A stretch of DNA of 64,000 nucleotides from Methylobacterium longum. Lineage in GTDB: Bacteria > Pseudomonadota > Alphaproteobacteria > Rhizobiales > Beijerinckiaceae. The notes beneath the pieces are model-generated. The model saw only the letters and a program-made list of their open reading frames with translations. It did not search any database and was not told where the DNA came from. Positions 36,170 to 48,584 of this stretch are shown here, in pieces. The DNA lies in contig NZ_BPQS01000003.1 of assembly GCF_022179385.1 (NCBI RefSeq), positions 62,001-126,000 on the forward strand, given 5' to 3'. The translations under genes and the position numbers were made by a program. Numbering within the stretch: the first letter of the stretch is position 1; each line of letters begins with the position of its first letter.

Positions 36170-37837
36170 ATGCGCGCCTCCATCAAAGCTCGTCTGATCA
36201 CCCTCCTCGCCTTGCTGGGGGCCCTGTGCGTCGGCTCGACGATATTGGGCAATGTTGCGCTCTACAAAAACCACCAGAGTCTTCGAACGGTGTTCGACGA
36301 TCGGCTTTTGTGCTTGAGTCAGTTCAGCCAGATCCGGGACTCGTACGAGGTCATACTCCGCGCCATGCGCAACGCGGTGTCGCGCGAGATCGGCCCGGAG
36401 GAGGCTGCCAAGATCTTCAGACGGGAGCTGGCGCGCGCGAAGGAGGTCTGGGCCGCGTACACGGCCACCGCCATGTCGCGCGAGGAGAGCGGGGTCGCGG
36501 GCGAGGTCGCGGCTCGCCTGAGGCAGAATGAGGCGATCGTCGAGGATCCGCTGCGGCGCTTGGACCGGGGTGAGGCAGTCGATTTCGCGGCAACCCGGCT
36601 CACCCTGCTGGCCGGGACGGGGCCGACGAATGTCGGCCTGGCCAAGCTGACCGAGATGCAGGTCGGGGAGGCCCGTGCCGAGTTCGAGCGCGCGACCGCG
36701 CTGGCTTGGTGGCTTCGTGCTCTGCTGCTCGTCGCGCTGGGCATCACGGTCGCCGCAGTCGCGTACGGTCTCGTCGTGATCCTCGTCCACGTGATGCGGC
36801 CCATCGGCATGACGACCGCCACGATGTCTCGTCTCGCTGCGGGCGACCTCGACGCGCCGGTCCTGGGAGCGGGCCGCCGCGACGAGATCGGCGCCATGGC
36901 CCGCGCGGTCCAAGTGTTCAAGGACGCGCTGATCGCGAAGCGCGCGTCGGACGCTGCGGCGGCCATTCAGCTGGCGGAGAAGGCCCGCCGGGCCACGACC
37001 TTGGAGCGAGCCACGGATGCGTTCCGTGACCAGGTCGAACGCATGGTCCGGACGTTGGCGCGCGCCGCGGGCGAGATGGAGGCGGCCGCGCGGCTCATGA
37101 GCCGGAACGCCGACCAGACGGCCGCCCAGTCCTTCACCGTCTCGTCGGCGGCCGAACGTACCTCGGCCAACGTCCAGACGGTGGCCGCGGCCAGCGAGGA
37201 GCTGGCGACATCGATCGGTGCGATCAATGTCCAGATCGCCCGATCGTCCGACATGGCGGAGCGTGCCGCCGCCGACGCGACGGCGACCAATTCGCTGGTC
37301 ATCGGCCTGGCCGACGGCGCGGAGCAGATCGGAACCGTCATCAGCCTGATTTCCGGCATCGCGGCGCAGACCAACCTGCTCGCCCTCAACGCCACCATCG
37401 AGGCGGCCCGCGCCGGCGAGGCGGGCCGCGGCTTCGCCGTGGTGGCCGCCGAAGTCAAGGAACTGGCCAGTCAGACCGCCAGGGCCACCGAGACGATCTC
37501 CGGGCAGGTCGCCACCATCCAGGGCGAGACCGACCGCGCGGTCGACGCCATCCAGTCCATCGCGGCCACCGTGCTGGACCTCCGCACCATCGCGGTCGGC
37601 GTCGCGGCCTCCATGGAGCAGCAAGGCGTGGTCACGCAGGAGATCGTCCGCAACGTCACCCAAGCGGCGGACGGCACGCATTCGGTCACGGTCAATATCG
37701 CGGCCGTCACCGAAGCGGCGGGCGAGACCGGTACCGCCGCGAACCGTGTCCTGGCCGCAGCGACGGAGCTGTCGCGGCAATCCGAAGATCTGGGTGACGC
37801 GGTCGCGGATTTCCTGGCGACCGTGCAGGCTGCCTGA
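36170..37837 (+). CDS. Methyl-accepting chemotaxis protein
   Basis: 555 residues. First membrane helix about 9-30, a periplasmic sensor of about 150 residues without recognised motif (a four-helix-bundle type is likely), second helix about 183-206, a HAMP domain ([22 protein letters not shown]) and a long cytoplasmic coiled coil. The signalling tip is [36 protein letters not shown] by position 398-435 (about), which contacts CheA/CheW. Ligand is unknown. No C-terminal receptor-tether pentapeptide. It stands alone, away from che genes. Confidence 0.94.
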   Translation: MRASIKARLITLLALLGALCVGSTILGNVALYKNHQSLRTVFDDRLLCLSQFSQIRDSYEVILRAMRNAVSREIGPEEAAKIFRRELARAKEVWAAYTATAMSREESGVAGEVAARLRQNEAIVEDPLRRLDRGEAVDFAATRLTLLAGTGPTNVGLAKLTEMQVGEARAEFERATALAWWLRALLLVALGITVAAVAYGLVVILVHVMRPIGMTTATMSRLAAGDLDAPVLGAGRRDEIGAMARAVQVFKDALIAKRASDAAAAIQLAEKARRATTLERATDAFRDQVERMVRTLARAAGEMEAAARLMSRNADQTAAQSFTVSSAAERTSANVQTVAAASEELATSIGAINVQIARSSDMAERAAADATATNSLVIGLADGAEQIGTVISLISGIAAQTNLLALNATIEAARAGEAGRGFAVVAAEVKELASQTARATETISGQVATIQGETDRAVDAIQSIAATVLDLRTIAVGVAASMEQQGVVTQEIVRNVTQAADGTHSVTVNIAAVTEAAGETGTAANRVLAAATELSRQSEDLGDAVADFLATVQAA

Positions 37838-37851
37838 GAAGCAGAGGCTCG

Positions 37852-38763
37852 TCAGAGCATCGGCGATGCCACAGGGTCGGGCAGGCGCATCAGGGGCGCG
37901 CCCACGCGCAGGCGCGCGCCCTCGACCAAGCCCGGCCGCAGGTCGAAGCCGGCCGGCGCCAGGACGACGAGGGTCGAGCCGTGCTCGAACCAGCCCATCT
38001 CGGCGCCCTTCCCGAGCCGCGCCGAGGTGGCGAGAGTCCGACCTCCGGTTCGGCGCAGGGCTGCGCCTTCCGGCAGGAAGCCGAGGCGCAGGCCCGCGAC
38101 GAGGATCGCCGCGACGGGGACGAGGGTGACGGCATGGCCGGCCTCCGCGACCGCGAGGCGGATCACCGCGCGCTCGTTGCGGCAGAACAGCGCCTCGACG
38201 CGCTTCAGGGCAATCGGATTCACGTTCCAGGTGTCGCCCCAGATGTGCCGGACCGATTCCACGCGCAGGTCGTGGGGTGCGTGGAAGCGGTGGTACATGC
38301 CGGCGGTCAGCCGCAGGGTGGCGTAAGCGCCGCCCTCGTGGGATTGCGCCAAGCCCTCGTCGCCGCCGAGGAGGTCCGCCAGCCGGTAGGACAATCCCTT
38401 GATTTGATACAGCCGCCCCGCCTCGATCCGCCCGTGCGCACCCAGGATCGCGTCGCACGGGCTCGTGAGGATGGCGGGATCCGCGTCGATCGGCCGGGCG
38501 TCGGTCCTGAGGGCGCGCACGAAGGCGGCGTGCAGGCTCGGGAAGCGCGCCTCCTGCGCGTCGCTGAGATCGACCTCGCAGAACAGGCGCCACGCTGCGA
38601 TCGAGAGATCGCGCACGAGCGGCTGCTCGATGCGGCTGAACCAGCCCATGAACCGCGTCGCAAGGCGGCGCGGGAGGCGGTTGGTCAACAGGAAGTTGAG
38701 ATCTTCCTGCGCGCCGAGCTGGGCCAGGATACGGCGCAGCCGGAATTCGGTGACCGTCATCAT
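37852..38763 (-). CDS. Phosphatidylserine decarboxylase-like proenzyme
   Basis: 303 residues. The family makes phosphatidylethanolamine from phosphatidylserine after self-cleavage at an LGST-type site that creates a pyruvoyl group. Here EHGSTLVVL lies near the C-terminus with Ser263 as the expected pyruvoyl precursor; Leu is replaced by His. Other family features are SPCDAILG, YRLADLLGG, LRLTAGMYHRFHAPHDLRV with the catalytic His region, and NPIALKRVEALFCRNERAVI. It is longer than the compact psd of many alphaproteobacteria and may be an additional paralogue. The ATG chosen has GGAGG about 11 bases upstream. Divergent from an aminotransferase across 32 bases. Confidence 0.88.
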   Translation of the reverse strand: MMTVTEFRLRRILAQLGAQEDLNFLLTNRLPRRLATRFMGWFSRIEQPLVRDLSIAAWRLFCEVDLSDAQEARFPSLHAAFVRALRTDARPIDADPAILTSPCDAILGAHGRIEAGRLYQIKGLSYRLADLLGGDEGLAQSHEGGAYATLRLTAGMYHRFHAPHDLRVESVRHIWGDTWNVNPIALKRVEALFCRNERAVIRLAVAEAGHAVTLVPVAAILVAGLRLGFLPEGAALRRTGGRTLATSARLGKGAEMGWFEHGSTLVVLAPAGFDLRPGLVEGARLRVGAPLMRLPDPVASPML

Positions 38764-38795
38764 GCCGTGAACCACCTCCGATAGGGCGCGGGGCG

Positions 38796-40478
38796 ATGTC
38801 CGCGCTCCTCGCCGCCCTGTCCGCCGCCGCCGCGCTCGTCCTGCCGCGCGCGGTTCAACGCCTGCAGCTTTCCCGGGCGAAACACCCCTCGCTCACGGGC
38901 CACGCGCGGATGGCCCGGCGCGTGGCCCGCCTGATCCCGCACTACGCCTATTCCGAGCGCGCCTTCTTCCGCTCGGACGATCCCAACGAGGCCGTGGCGC
39001 TCCGGCGGGAAGCCGGCTTCGCGCGGCTCTCCGCACTCTACCGGACACGCTTCGCCAAGACCCGGGCCGAGACAGAGGGGGTGCGTGACGGTCTGTCGGA
39101 CCTGCAGTTCACCGGGCTCTACCGGGTGCCGTTCCAGTATGCCGGGCACGTGCGCGCGCATCTCGGCGCCGGCGCCTTCGCGGCCACGTCCGAGGGCGTG
39201 ACCGTCACGGACCTCGACGGCAACGTCCTCTACGACCTCGCCGGATCCTACGGGGTGAACCTGTTCGGCGTGAATTTCTACCGCGCCTGCCTGGAAGACG
39301 GGGCGGCGCGGGTCTCCTCGCTCGGCCCGGTGCTGGGCCCGCTTCACCCCGTGGTCGCCGGCAACGTTGCCCGGCTGAGGATGCTGTCCGGCCTCGATGA
39401 GGTCTCGTTCCACATGTCGGGAACCGAGGCGGTCATGCAGGCGGTGCGCCTGGCCCGCTTCCACACCGGCCGGCGCCGGATCGTGCGCCTGTGCGGCGCC
39501 TATCACGGCTGGTGGGGCGAGGTGCAGCCCGGTATCGGCAATCCGATCCCGACCCGCGACACCCTCACCCTGGCCGACATGTCGAAGCGCACGCTGCGGG
39601 TTCTCGCGACCCGCCGGGATGTCGCCTGCGTCCTGATCAACCCGCTCCAGGCCATGCACCCCAATGCCGGAGCGGCAGCGGATTCCGCCCTGGTCGACAG
39701 CGGCCGGAAAGCCAGGTTTGATCGCGCCGCCTACACCCGGTGGCTCCAGGACCTGCGGGCGGTGTGCAGCGCCCGCGGCATCGTACTGATCCTCGACGAA
39801 GTCTTCCTGGGTTTCCGCCTCGCCCGCGGCGGCGCGCAGGCATATTTCGGCCTGCGCGCCGACATGGTCACCTACGGCAAGACCCTCGGGGGCGGCCTCC
39901 CTGTCGGCGTCCTGTGCGGGCGCGCCGACCTGATGCGTCGCTACCGGGACGACCGACCCGTCGACATCTGCTTCGCGCGGGGCACGTTCAACGCGCATCC
40001 CTACGTGATGGGCGCCATGAGCGCGTTCCTCGACCGACTCGATACGCCCGAGATCGCGGCCCTGTACCGGGATCTCGACGCGACCTGGGAAGGACGGGCC
40101 GCGCGGCTCAACGCCCTGCTGGCGGAGGCCGGCCTTCCCGTGCGGGTGGCCAACATGTCCACGGTCTGGACGGTCCTCTACACGGAGCCGTCGCGCTACA
40201 ATTGGATGCTGCAATTCTACCTGCGTGCCGAGGGGCTCGCCCTGTCATGGGTGGGATCGGGCCGCCTGATCTTCAGCCTCGCCTACGACGACGCGGCCTT
40301 CGAGGCCGTCGCGATGCGGTTCGTGGCGGGGGCCGAGGCCATGCGGGCGGATGGCTGGTGGGATTCCGGGCCGTCGAGCGACAGGGCGATCCGACGGAAG
40401 ATCCTTCGCGAGGTGGCGGCGGTGCGCCTGGGCGGCCTCGGCGCCGCCCTGGGTCTGCGTGCGCCGGACCGCGCCTGA
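38796..40478 (+). CDS. Class III PLP-dependent aminotransferase, glutamate-1-semialdehyde mutase-like, with N-terminal hydrophobic segment
   Basis: 560 residues. The first 20 residues (SALLAALSAAAALVLPRAV) are hydrophobic and could anchor the protein; residues 25-120 are an N-terminal extension. The aminotransferase fold follows: DLDGNVLYDLAGSYGVNLFG, VSFHMSGTEAVMQAVRLAR, CGAYHGWWGE, LDEVFLGFR with Asp334, and VTYGKTLGGGLPVG with Lys362 as PLP-binding residue. An additional C-terminal region follows. Substrate unknown; class III enzymes act on amines or amino acids. Its promoter region is shared with the PSD-like gene, only 32 bases away, suggesting a joint role in lipid or amine metabolism (inference). 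Confidence 0.87.
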   Translation: MSALLAALSAAAALVLPRAVQRLQLSRAKHPSLTGHARMARRVARLIPHYAYSERAFFRSDDPNEAVALRREAGFARLSALYRTRFAKTRAETEGVRDGLSDLQFTGLYRVPFQYAGHVRAHLGAGAFAATSEGVTVTDLDGNVLYDLAGSYGVNLFGVNFYRACLEDGAARVSSLGPVLGPLHPVVAGNVARLRMLSGLDEVSFHMSGTEAVMQAVRLARFHTGRRRIVRLCGAYHGWWGEVQPGIGNPIPTRDTLTLADMSKRTLRVLATRRDVACVLINPLQAMHPNAGAAADSALVDSGRKARFDRAAYTRWLQDLRAVCSARGIVLILDEVFLGFRLARGGAQAYFGLRADMVTYGKTLGGGLPVGVLCGRADLMRRYRDDRPVDICFARGTFNAHPYVMGAMSAFLDRLDTPEIAALYRDLDATWEGRAARLNALLAEAGLPVRVANMSTVWTVLYTEPSRYNWMLQFYLRAEGLALSWVGSGRLIFSLAYDDAAFEAVAMRFVAGAEAMRADGWWDSGPSSDRAIRRKILREVAAVRLGGLGAALGLRAPDRA

Positions 40479-40788
40479 TCCGACCGGGGCCGGGCTTCGG
40501 CGTTTGGAGAGGATCGTTCCCTGGCTGGGAGGGAGAGCCGACGCCGTCGTTTGAGAAGCCGGAGGGGATCCTGGGGGCCGGCATCGCGTCGGCGCACGAT
40601 CCTGCGCATCGGCGGGACTGGATGTCGACCTCCGGTTCGCGACCCTGGGAAGGCCGCCGCAGCCGTCGATGCGACGAGTCCTTCGGTCGACGTGCGTGTG
40701 CTCGGCCGGACAGGCCGAGTTCCGCGCGCGGTCAACCGACCGAGCGCCACGCCTCGGATTGCGCGCCGATCCACCGGCCGGTCCGCCC
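40479..40788. other. Intergenic region between convergent genes
   Basis: About 310 bases between the aminotransferase stop and the stop of the Mpo1-like gene. Only Arg/Pro-rich shadow frames; no ribosome site, T-run hairpin or repeated element recognised. Confidence 0.5.
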
Positions 40789-41400
40789 TCAGGCGCCGCG
40801 CTCGTGCGGCTCGGGCTCCTCGACCAGTTCACCGTGCAGGAGGGCGAGCGGCGCCCTGTGGTAGAGCTTGATGTCGTGAAACGGGTCGGTGAGGATCTTG
40901 GCGCCCCAGACCAGGCCGGTCTGCACATCGCGCTGGATGAACAGCTGTGCCATCCGGAACACCAATCCGGCGAGCGCCAGCCACAGCCAGATCCAGCCGA
41001 CGTTGCGGATCAGATCCGTGGTGGTCTGGTGCGGGGTGATCAGACCGAGCAGGCTCGGATCGAAGTAGAGGATCAGCGGCGCGAGCGCCCAGATCACCAG
41101 CAGCACGACCTTGCGCTGCAGGTTGTATCCGACCTTGATCTCTTCCTTGTGCTCATGCGTGGTCTCATTGACGTGATCGTAGCCCTTGGGCTCGAAGAAC
41201 AGGTGCCCGACCTGGCGGGACGTCATCGCCACGAGCCAGCCGACCAGCGCCGCGGTGGCCGGATCCTTGAATGCCAGGGCGTAGGCGACGAGGAAGCTGA
41301 CCGCACTCACCACGTGCAGGCTCTGGTTGATGCGATTGTGGTGATAGTAGCGGTGGTCGTCCCAGCGCTGCACGCGCAACGCTTCCATGAAGCTCGCCAT
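40789..41400 (-). CDS. Mpo1-like (DUF962-type) membrane protein
   Basis: 203 residues with four hydrophobic segments. The N-terminal part has DHRYYHHNRINQSLHVVSAVSF and, after a second helix, TSRQVGHLFFEPKG; the spacing of these His residues resembles the Mpo1/YGL010w family, whose yeast member is an iron-dependent dioxygenase in alpha-oxidation of 2-hydroxy fatty acids. An extra polar loop with HVNETTHEHKEE adds further histidines. The family link is by pattern and is moderate. The start at MASFMEAL has GGGGA about 8 bases upstream; an ATG five codons earlier is possible. It lies 50 bases downstream of pmtA on the same strand. Confidence 0.65.
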   Translation of the reverse strand: MASFMEALRVQRWDDHRYYHHNRINQSLHVVSAVSFLVAYALAFKDPATAALVGWLVAMTSRQVGHLFFEPKGYDHVNETTHEHKEEIKVGYNLQRKVVLLVIWALAPLILYFDPSLLGLITPHQTTTDLIRNVGWIWLWLALAGLVFRMAQLFIQRDVQTGLVWGAKILTDPFHDIKLYHRAPLALLHGELVEEPEPHERGA

Positions 41401-41450
41401 GATGTGCGTCCCCATTCGGATATGATGGTCGGTACCGGGTTGGCGGGCCG

Positions 41451-42137
41451 TCAGCCGTCCCGCTTGCGCAGGCGGACGAGGGAGAAGTGGCCGAGCGGCG
41501 GTAGCGCGCGGCGCTCGACGATCTCGACAGGGGCATCGGCGGCCCAGGCGGTGTAACGGTCCCAGGCGAACTCGGTCCGCCAGCCCAGGCGGCCGGTGAT
41601 CGGAGCCAGCGCGTGTTCCACGGTGCGGCGCAGGCCGGCCTCGGCGCCGATTCGCGTGGTGATGACGATCTCCCCCCCGGGCCGGAGAACCCGGGCGAAC
41701 TCGTCGAGGGCGGCCTCCGGATGCGGCACCGCCGTCACCACGTACTGCGCCACGACGACGTCGAAGGCGGCATCCGGGAAATCGAGATGTTCGGCGTCCA
41801 TGACGGCGAGCCGCTCGACGTTGCGCAGACCGAACCGCGCGACGCGCCGACGCGCCTTTTCCAGCATCGGCCCGGAGATATCGATGCCGACGATGCTGCG
41901 GGCGCGCCGGTAGGCCGGGAGCGACAATCCTGTACCGACGCCGACTTCCAGGATGCGTCCCCCGACCCGTTCGGCTGCGGCCGCCGCCAGGGTCCGTCCC
42001 TGCGCGAAGACCGGCCCGAAGACGAGATCGTAGACCGGCGCCCAACGGCCGTAGGCCCTCGCGACGCCGTCGCGGTCGAGATCCGGGCCGAGGGCTCGTG
42101 CGCGCGACGTGCCGGTGCCGTGCATTCCGATGGCCAT
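41451..42137 (-). CDS. pmtA: Phosphatidylethanolamine N-methyltransferase PmtA
   Basis: 228 residues. Soluble SAM-dependent enzyme that methylates phosphatidylethanolamine stepwise to phosphatidylcholine at the inner face of the membrane. The start region VARAYGRWAPVYDLVFGPVF, SAM motif I ILEVGVGTGLSLP, GIDISGPMLEKAR, MDAEHLDFPDAAFDVVVAQYVVTAVPHPE and LRPGGEIVITTR match the Rhodobacter/Sinorhizobium PmtA type. The start was set at MAIGMHG with a GGA 6 bases upstream. It probably leads a two-gene unit with the Mpo1-like protein and uses the lipid that PSD-type enzymes produce. Confidence 0.88.
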   Translation of the reverse strand: MAIGMHGTGTSRARALGPDLDRDGVARAYGRWAPVYDLVFGPVFAQGRTLAAAAAERVGGRILEVGVGTGLSLPAYRRARSIVGIDISGPMLEKARRRVARFGLRNVERLAVMDAEHLDFPDAAFDVVVAQYVVTAVPHPEAALDEFARVLRPGGEIVITTRIGAEAGLRRTVEHALAPITGRLGWRTEFAWDRYTAWAADAPVEIVERRALPPLGHFSLVRLRKRDG

Positions 42138-42785
42138 GAGATTCCGTCTCTGTGAGTGCCGTGATGAGGCTCCGCGGCCGGCCAAGCTTGCCGACTGGAG
42201 GGACGGAGGTGCCGCCGGTCCGGGCGTGGATCCGGTGCGGGGGCCGCCAGCGCCGGGGAAGCACGGCCACCTGTCAGGGTGCCGATCCCGCGCGTCGCGC
42301 CGGTTCGCTCAAGACAAACGGGGCGATCGAGAACGCTGCATTGCCCTGCACCTCGTAGATCGCACCGCGCCGCTCCGCGAAGATCTTTCCGCCGGCAAAG
42401 CTATGACTGTCCTTTGACAGCGTTGTGACAATAAAACTTACGCTCTCCTGCCAGATGCACTTCGCTGGCAAAGCATACGGGGGTCCAACGAGCGGGATCG
42501 CGGCCTTCCGCGCCGCGGCCGGCATGGACGACCGGCTGTCGCGCTGGGCTCGCTGCCGCGATCGAGGGCTGCCCTCGTGGCCGCCGCGGCGCACGCATTG
42601 TTCACGACGTTCGAGCCGGTGCAGGCCGGCAGCCTCGCCGCGGGGTCGCAAATGAGCGATGTTTTGATGACCGGATGTCGCGAGGTCGGGCCCCCGACAT
42701 CATCTCGCCCTGATATCGACGAGATGTGACCGGGTATCGCTGGGAGAACGGGGCGCTGTGACGCTCCGAAGGAGCATTGCGCGTG
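42138..42785. other. Long intergenic region between pmtA and the lytic transglycosylase
   Basis: About 650 bases holding two divergent promoters. The centre (42390-42480) is AT-richer, with a perfect TTGACA at 42414-42419 but no good -10 box at 16-18 bases, a CTGTC/GACAG hairpin at 42407-42420, and TGCCAG/CTGGCA arms at 42449-42470. The sequence GGCAAAGC occurs twice (about 42394 and 42467), followed by TAT and ATA. No credible coding frame. AAGGAG at 42769-42774 is the ribosome site of the next gene. Confidence 0.5.
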
Positions 42786-43577
42786 ATGAAGACTATGCGG
42801 CGTCAGACCATCGCGGTGGCGGCCATCGCGGGGCTCGCCCTCGGCGCCGGACAGGCCCGGGCGGCGCAGTGCGGCAGCACCGCCGCGGGTTTCGAGACGT
42901 GGAAGCGTCAATTCGCCGAGGAGGCGCGCGGCCGCGCCAGTGCGGCGAGCCTCGCGGCGCTCCAGAACACCACCTACTCCACGGCCACCATCTCGGCGGA
43001 CCGCGGACAGCACAGCTTCAAGCTGTCGCTTGAGCAGTTCCTCGCGAAGCGCGGCGGTCCGACGATCGTGTCGAAGGGCCGGGCGCTCAAGCGGCAGAAC
43101 GCGGCCCTCTTCGATTCGATCGAGCAGCGCTACGGGGTGCCCCCGGGCCCGCTCCTGGCGATCTGGGGCATGGAGACCGGGTTCGGCGCGGTGCGCGGCA
43201 ACGTCAACACGCTCTCGGCGGTGGCGACCCTCGCCTACGATTGCCGGCGTTCGGAGTACTTCACCGACCAGCTCTACGCGGCCCTCACGCTCGTGGACCG
43301 GGGCCTCCTGACGTCGAGCACCCGCGGCGCCGCCCACGGCGAGGTCGGCCACACGCAGTTCCTGCCGAAGAACGTGCTCGCCTACGGCACCGGCGATCTC
43401 AACAACGTCGGTGCGGCCCTGTCGTCCACGGCCAACTTCCTCAAGGCGCATGGCTGGCGGGCCGGTGCGGGTTACCAGCCCGGCGAGCCGAACTTCGCCG
43501 CGATCCAGGGCTGGAACGCGGCGTCCGTCTACGAGCGGGCCATCGCTCAGCTGGGACGTCAGATCGACAACGATTAG
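42786..43577 (+). CDS. Lytic murein transglycosylase (MltB/SLT-2 type)
   Basis: 263 residues. Signal peptide about 1-27 (GQARAAQC). Domain of the membrane-bound lytic transglycosylase B type without a lipidation Cys at the right place and without a peptidoglycan-binding domain: FETWKRQFAEEARGRG-like start, LLAIWGMETGFGAVRGN with catalytic Glu130, TLAYDCRRSEYFTDQLYAAL, and HGEVGHTQFLPKNVLAYG. It cleaves peptidoglycan glycan strands with anhydro-muramyl formation. An AAGGAG lies 11 bases before this ATG and 8 before a preceding GTG, so the true start may be one codon earlier. Confidence 0.92.
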   Translation: MKTMRRQTIAVAAIAGLALGAGQARAAQCGSTAAGFETWKRQFAEEARGRASAASLAALQNTTYSTATISADRGQHSFKLSLEQFLAKRGGPTIVSKGRALKRQNAALFDSIEQRYGVPPGPLLAIWGMETGFGAVRGNVNTLSAVATLAYDCRRSEYFTDQLYAALTLVDRGLLTSSTRGAAHGEVGHTQFLPKNVLAYGTGDLNNVGAALSSTANFLKAHGWRAGAGYQPGEPNFAAIQGWNAASVYERAIAQLGRQIDND

Positions 43578-43811
43578 TAGTCATCGCCAGCCAATTGCGG
43601 CGTGTAACCTCGGGCGAGAACAGCAACGCGCCCGAAAATGGTCCCGATCGATCAAAGATCGACCATGGAGCCGCCCCAGAAAAGCCCGCCCGTCCCTGCT
43701 GTTTCGGCCCGGGCGGGGCCCGAATGACCGTCGCGATCCCTGAGCCAAGCGCCTGGAGATCGCGACGATCGTGCGAGCACCCGCTCGGCGACGAGGAGCA
43801 CGGGCACTCGC

Positions 43812-44942
43812 ATGACCATCGTATCCGTGTCGGCGGACGGCCGAGACACCCGGCACGCGCGGCGTTCCTGCGTGGCACCCCTGTCGCTGCTCACCGGCGC
43901 GATCCTGATGGCCGCGATCGGGAGCCACCTGCCGCAGCGCGAGCTGCCATCCGGCGTCCAGATCGATCGCGCCGAGGGTCCGATTGCCGAGGCCGGACCC
44001 GCGCCCGGGGCGCTGCGTGCCGAAACCGACAGCACGATCTCGACCCTCGACGCGCTTCCCTTCGAGCCACCGTCCGGGGACGGTCGGCGCGAGGCCACCG
44101 GCGGACCCTTGTCGCGTTGGGCCTGGACCCAGATGGTCCCGCCGGCCCTGCCGTCGGACGTTGAGCCCGAGACCGGCAGAAGCGTCGAGACGCAGATTCC
44201 CGAGCCGCCGCGGGCCGCGATGATCGTCCCGCTGCCGCTGCCGCGTCCGCCGGAATTCCGAGCGCCAGCGGCGGCCGGTCCGGTTCGCAGGATGGACCGG
44301 CGGATGGCGCGACGCGACAGCCCGCCGCTCCAACCGGCCGCACCCGCGGCCGACGACCGCTCGTTCCTCGAGAAGTTCTTCGGCATCGACCGCGCGCCGG
44401 CCCTGGCCTACGCGGCACTGGAGAGCAAGCCGGCCGACGTCGCTCCGCAACGCCGCATCTCGCCGCCGCTGCCCCTGGCCCGCGAGCCCGGGGCGACGGC
44501 CGGAATTGCCGTCTACAACATCGCCGCCCGGATCGTGACGCTGCCGAACGGCGAGCGGCTGGAAGCGCATTCCGGCCTCGGCGAGGGCTTGGATGATCCG
44601 CGGCTCGTCAACATCCGCATGCGCGGTCCGACCCCTCCGGGAACCTACGACCTCACCGAGCGCGAGCAGCCGTTCCACGGCGTGCGCGCCATCCGGCTCA
44701 ACCCGGTCGGCGGCAGCGAGGCGGTCTACGGCCGCGTCGGCCTCCTGGCGCACACCTACATGCTGGGTCCGCGGGGCGATTCGAACGGCTGCGTGTCGTT
44801 CCGCGACTACGACCGCTTCCTGCAGGCCTTCCTGCGCGGCGAGGTTCAGCGCCTCGTGGTGGTCAGCGGAACGCAGGATGCTCTGCCGGCCCTCGCCGAC
44901 AGCGGCGCCGGGCGGACCCGGCTGGCGCGCAACGGCGGCTGA
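43812..44942 (+). CDS. DUF2778 (Tlde1-type L,D-transpeptidase fold) protein with Pro-rich stalk
   Basis: 376 residues. An N-terminal hydrophobic segment about 22-38 serves as anchor or signal, then about 170 residues rich in Pro/Arg/Ala, then the DUF2778 domain at about 230-355. Its active-site features are AHTYMLGPRGDSNGCVSFRDY by key residues His314 and Cys327, as in L,D-transpeptidases and the T6SS toxin Tlde1. In Hyphomicrobiales such genes are chromosomal and away from secretion clusters, so a peptidoglycan-editing role is more likely than a toxin role. No immunity gene or T6SS gene is nearby. Confidence 0.85.
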   Translation: MTIVSVSADGRDTRHARRSCVAPLSLLTGAILMAAIGSHLPQRELPSGVQIDRAEGPIAEAGPAPGALRAETDSTISTLDALPFEPPSGDGRREATGGPLSRWAWTQMVPPALPSDVEPETGRSVETQIPEPPRAAMIVPLPLPRPPEFRAPAAAGPVRRMDRRMARRDSPPLQPAAPAADDRSFLEKFFGIDRAPALAYAALESKPADVAPQRRISPPLPLAREPGATAGIAVYNIAARIVTLPNGERLEAHSGLGEGLDDPRLVNIRMRGPTPPGTYDLTEREQPFHGVRAIRLNPVGGSEAVYGRVGLLAHTYMLGPRGDSNGCVSFRDYDRFLQAFLRGEVQRLVVVSGTQDALPALADSGAGRTRLARNGG

Positions 44943-44967
44943 GGCGGCGCGGGAGGGACCTGAAGGA

Positions 44968-44983
44968 GAGGGCCGAGGCCCTC
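44968..44983. terminator. Hairpin between convergent DUF2778 and gyrB genes
   Basis: GAGGGCC, 2-base loop, GGCCCTC: a perfect 7-bp stem in the 52-base gap between two converging stops. There is no T-run on either side, so it may be a Rho-dependent pause or an mRNA 3' stabiliser and not a classic terminator. Confidence 0.45.
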
Positions 44984-44994
44984 CCGGGGTCTGA

Positions 44995-48580
<3,586 letters not shown>

Positions 48581-48584
48581 GGCG

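Noticed and set aside
35854..36252. 132-codon minus-strand frame in the chemoreceptor upstream gap
   Set aside because: Runs into the start of the chemoreceptor on the opposite strand, has no ribosome site, and its family-like MIGLEPT stretch is just the reverse of the T-arm-like hairpin.
38760..40214. 484-codon minus-strand frame opposite the aminotransferase
   Set aside because: Shadow of a gene with clear PLP motifs; composition is Arg/Gly/His/Val-rich with no domain.
42414..42442. TTGACA as a sigma-70 promoter
   Set aside because: The -35 hexamer is perfect but no acceptable -10 box occurs at 16-18 bases on either strand.
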